7,483 bases of DNA from Acidobacteriaceae bacterium (lineage in GTDB: Bacteria > Acidobacteriota > Terriglobia > Terriglobales > Acidobacteriaceae), in contig PLUJ01000112.1 of the NCBI GenBank assembly GCA_003165455.1, positions 471 to 7,953 on the forward strand, in the 5' to 3' direction. Made by a program: the position numbers and the translations under genes. How positions within the stretch are numbered: position 1 is the first letter of the stretch; each line of letters begins with the position of its first letter. Below the pieces are notes generated by a model. The model did no database searches, was not told the origin of the DNA, and saw only the letters and a list, made by a program, of their open reading frames with translations. Below are positions 6,285 through 7,483 of the stretch, piece by piece.

Positions 6285-6329
6285 TTGGTAGTGAACGGTT
6301 TGGTAGTGAACGATTTAGTAGTGAACGAT
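6285..6329 (+). repeat. Three tandem copies of a 15-bp unit at the oxidoreductase start
   Basis: Units TTGGTAGTGAACGGT (6285-6299), TTGGTAGTGAACGAT (6300-6314) and TTAGTAGTGAACGAT (6315-6329) differ by one base from neighbour to neighbour. Each is in frame and holds one GTG (6291, 6306, 6321), so the array supplies three alternative starts or repeats L-V-V-N-D/G in the protein. It probably arose by slipped-strand duplication. Confidence 0.92.
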
Positions 6330-7424
6330 ACGCAAGTTTTCGTGGTGGGTGGCGGCCCTGCGGGCCTGGCCGTGGCGATCGCCGCACGTCAGCGCGGACT
6401 GGAAGTGGTTGTGGCAGACGGGGCGCGGCCTCCCATCGACAAGCCATGCGGCGAAGGGTTAATGCCCGATGGGCGAGCGGCGCTGGCGAACCTGGGCGTT
6501 GAGATTCCCGCGCAAAGTTCCCATCGTTTTCGTGGAATCCGCTTTGTAAGCGGGCGATTGAGCGTGGATGCGAGTTTTCCCGAAGGCCCCGGGATTGGCG
6601 TGCGCCGTACTGTATTGCATCAACTCATGGTTGCGAGAGCGGAAGCCGCAGGCGTCACTCTGCTGTGGCAAAGCCCTGTCCAAGGGCTGCACCCTCAGGG
6701 TGTTCTGCTGGGGGATCGAATCGTGCCTTCACGCTGGGTGGTCGGCGCGGACGGGGGACAATCTTTGGTACGCCGATGGGCTGGGCTGGATCGGTATCAG
6801 CGAAACCAAACCCGATTCGCCTTTCGGCGGCACTACCGCATTTCTCCGTGGAGCGATTGCATGGAAGTTCACTGGGGGCCGAAGTGCCAGCTCTACGTTA
6901 CGCCGGTGGCGAGCGATGAGATTTGCGTTGCGGTGGCTTCGCACGATTCCAGCCTGCGTTTGGATACCGCGCTGCCCGCTTTTCCTGAAGTAGCCGAACG
7001 GCTTCGGGACGCCGAGCAGACGTCAGTGGAGCGAGGAGCGATTTCTTCCAGTCGACGGCTGCAGCAGGTTTCCACGGATCACGTAGCGTTGGTCGGCGAT
7101 GCTTCCGGTGCAGTGGACTCGATCACAGGAGAAGGATTATGCCTGACCTTTCGTCAAGCGGAAGCGTTGGCGGAATGTCTCGCGCAAGGCAGCTTGCGGC
7201 GATATCGGAGGCAACATCGGTCGTTGGCAAGGCGGCCCGCGATGATGGCTCGACTGATGCTGACGCTAGATTGGAATCTTCCGTTTCGCCAGAGGGCAAT
7301 GCGGGCTTTCGGGTCGGATCCACAAATCTTTCGCCGTATGCTGGCTATGCACGTCGGAGCGCTTTCGCCCCTGCAATTTGCCGCGAACGGGTTCTCGCTG
7401 GGATGGCAAATGTTGAGCCAGTAG
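6291..7424 (+). CDS. FAD-dependent oxidoreductase, geranylgeranyl reductase / aromatic hydroxylase fold
   Basis: A complete flavoprotein of the PHBH/geranylgeranyl-reductase superfamily, 377 residues from GTG 6291 or 367 from GTG 6321. FAD-binding motifs appear in order: dinucleotide motif VVGGGPAGLAVAIAA near the N-terminus, KPCGEGLMPDGRAAL (the PCGEG signature of geranylgeranyl-reductase-like enzymes), VVGADGGQSLVRR (DG motif, about two-fifths along) and VALVGDASGAVDSITGEGL (GD motif, about two-thirds along). No membrane anchor is evident. Such enzymes reduce isoprenoid double bonds or hydroxylate/oxidise lipophilic or polyketide substrates; in several bacteria relatives lie beside type III polyketide synthases, which would be off the right edge here. 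The start is uncertain because three tandem 15-bp repeats each offer a GTG and none has a clear Shine-Dalgarno. Family position of the first beta strand favours 6321; proximity to the unduplicated leader favours 6291. Confidence 0.88.
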   Translation: MNGLVVNDLVVNDTQVFVVGGGPAGLAVAIAARQRGLEVVVADGARPPIDKPCGEGLMPDGRAALANLGVEIPAQSSHRFRGIRFVSGRLSVDASFPEGPGIGVRRTVLHQLMVARAEAAGVTLLWQSPVQGLHPQGVLLGDRIVPSRWVVGADGGQSLVRRWAGLDRYQRNQTRFAFRRHYRISPWSDCMEVHWGPKCQLYVTPVASDEICVAVASHDSSLRLDTALPAFPEVAERLRDAEQTSVERGAISSSRRLQQVSTDHVALVGDASGAVDSITGEGLCLTFRQAEALAECLAQGSLRRYRRQHRSLARRPAMMARLMLTLDWNLPFRQRAMRAFGSDPQIFRRMLAMHVGALSPLQFAANGFSLGWQMLSQ

Positions 7425-7483
7425 ATTGAAGTACTCAAGCTGGAAGTTTCCAAGCGTCAACAGTCCACGAAATCCCTAAAAAA

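Noticed and set aside
7438..7455. Imperfect hairpin after the oxidoreductase stop
   Set aside because: The arms around ggaagtttcc are short with a bulge and no T-run follows, so a terminator call is not supported.

Overview
The window looks like chromosomal DNA of a moderately GC-rich bacterium. The gene repertoire points to Acidobacteriota (Terriglobia-like): an exported GCPII-type M28 peptidase, a small exported OB-fold-like protein, a VapBC-type remnant and a geranylgeranyl-reductase-like flavoprotein. This placement is an inference from family knowledge; no marker gene is present.

Left part (1-2260), all minus strand: a VapB-like ribbon-helix-helix antitoxin (2002-2241) overlaps by 4 bp a VapC-type PIN toxin that is only 60 codons long and has lost its C-terminal catalytic half. 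A class I SAM-dependent methyltransferase (970-1737) follows, and 31 bp after it a PLP-dependent aromatic-amino-acid-decarboxylase-like gene that runs off the left edge (1-938). Methyltransferase and decarboxylase probably form one transcription unit. A candidate promoter (1778-1807) lies just past the point where the toxin is cut.

Middle (2260-4578): a short divergent intergenic region with an operator-like inverted repeat and a direct repeat, then a complete exported zinc carboxypeptidase of the glutamate carboxypeptidase II / transferrin-receptor family. All metal ligands are present, but the glutamate-recognition lysine and the arginine patch of human GCPII are not.

Right-centre (4579-6284): a gene-poor stretch of about 1.7 kb. 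It contains one convincing gene, a small exported OB-fold-like protein on the minus strand (4969-5427, GTG start with a strong ribosome binding site). It also contains a possible 42-residue small ORF (4754-4882), two pairs of dispersed repeats whose order is permuted between the two loci, and a strong plus-strand intrinsic terminator (5846-5882) with no recognisable gene upstream.

Right end (6285-7483): a complete FAD-dependent oxidoreductase of the geranylgeranyl reductase / aromatic hydroxylase fold. Its 5' end carries three tandem copies of a 15-bp unit, each supplying an in-frame GTG. I found no clear new multi-gene system. The items most worth a second look are the permuted repeat pair, the triplicated start region and the orphan terminator.
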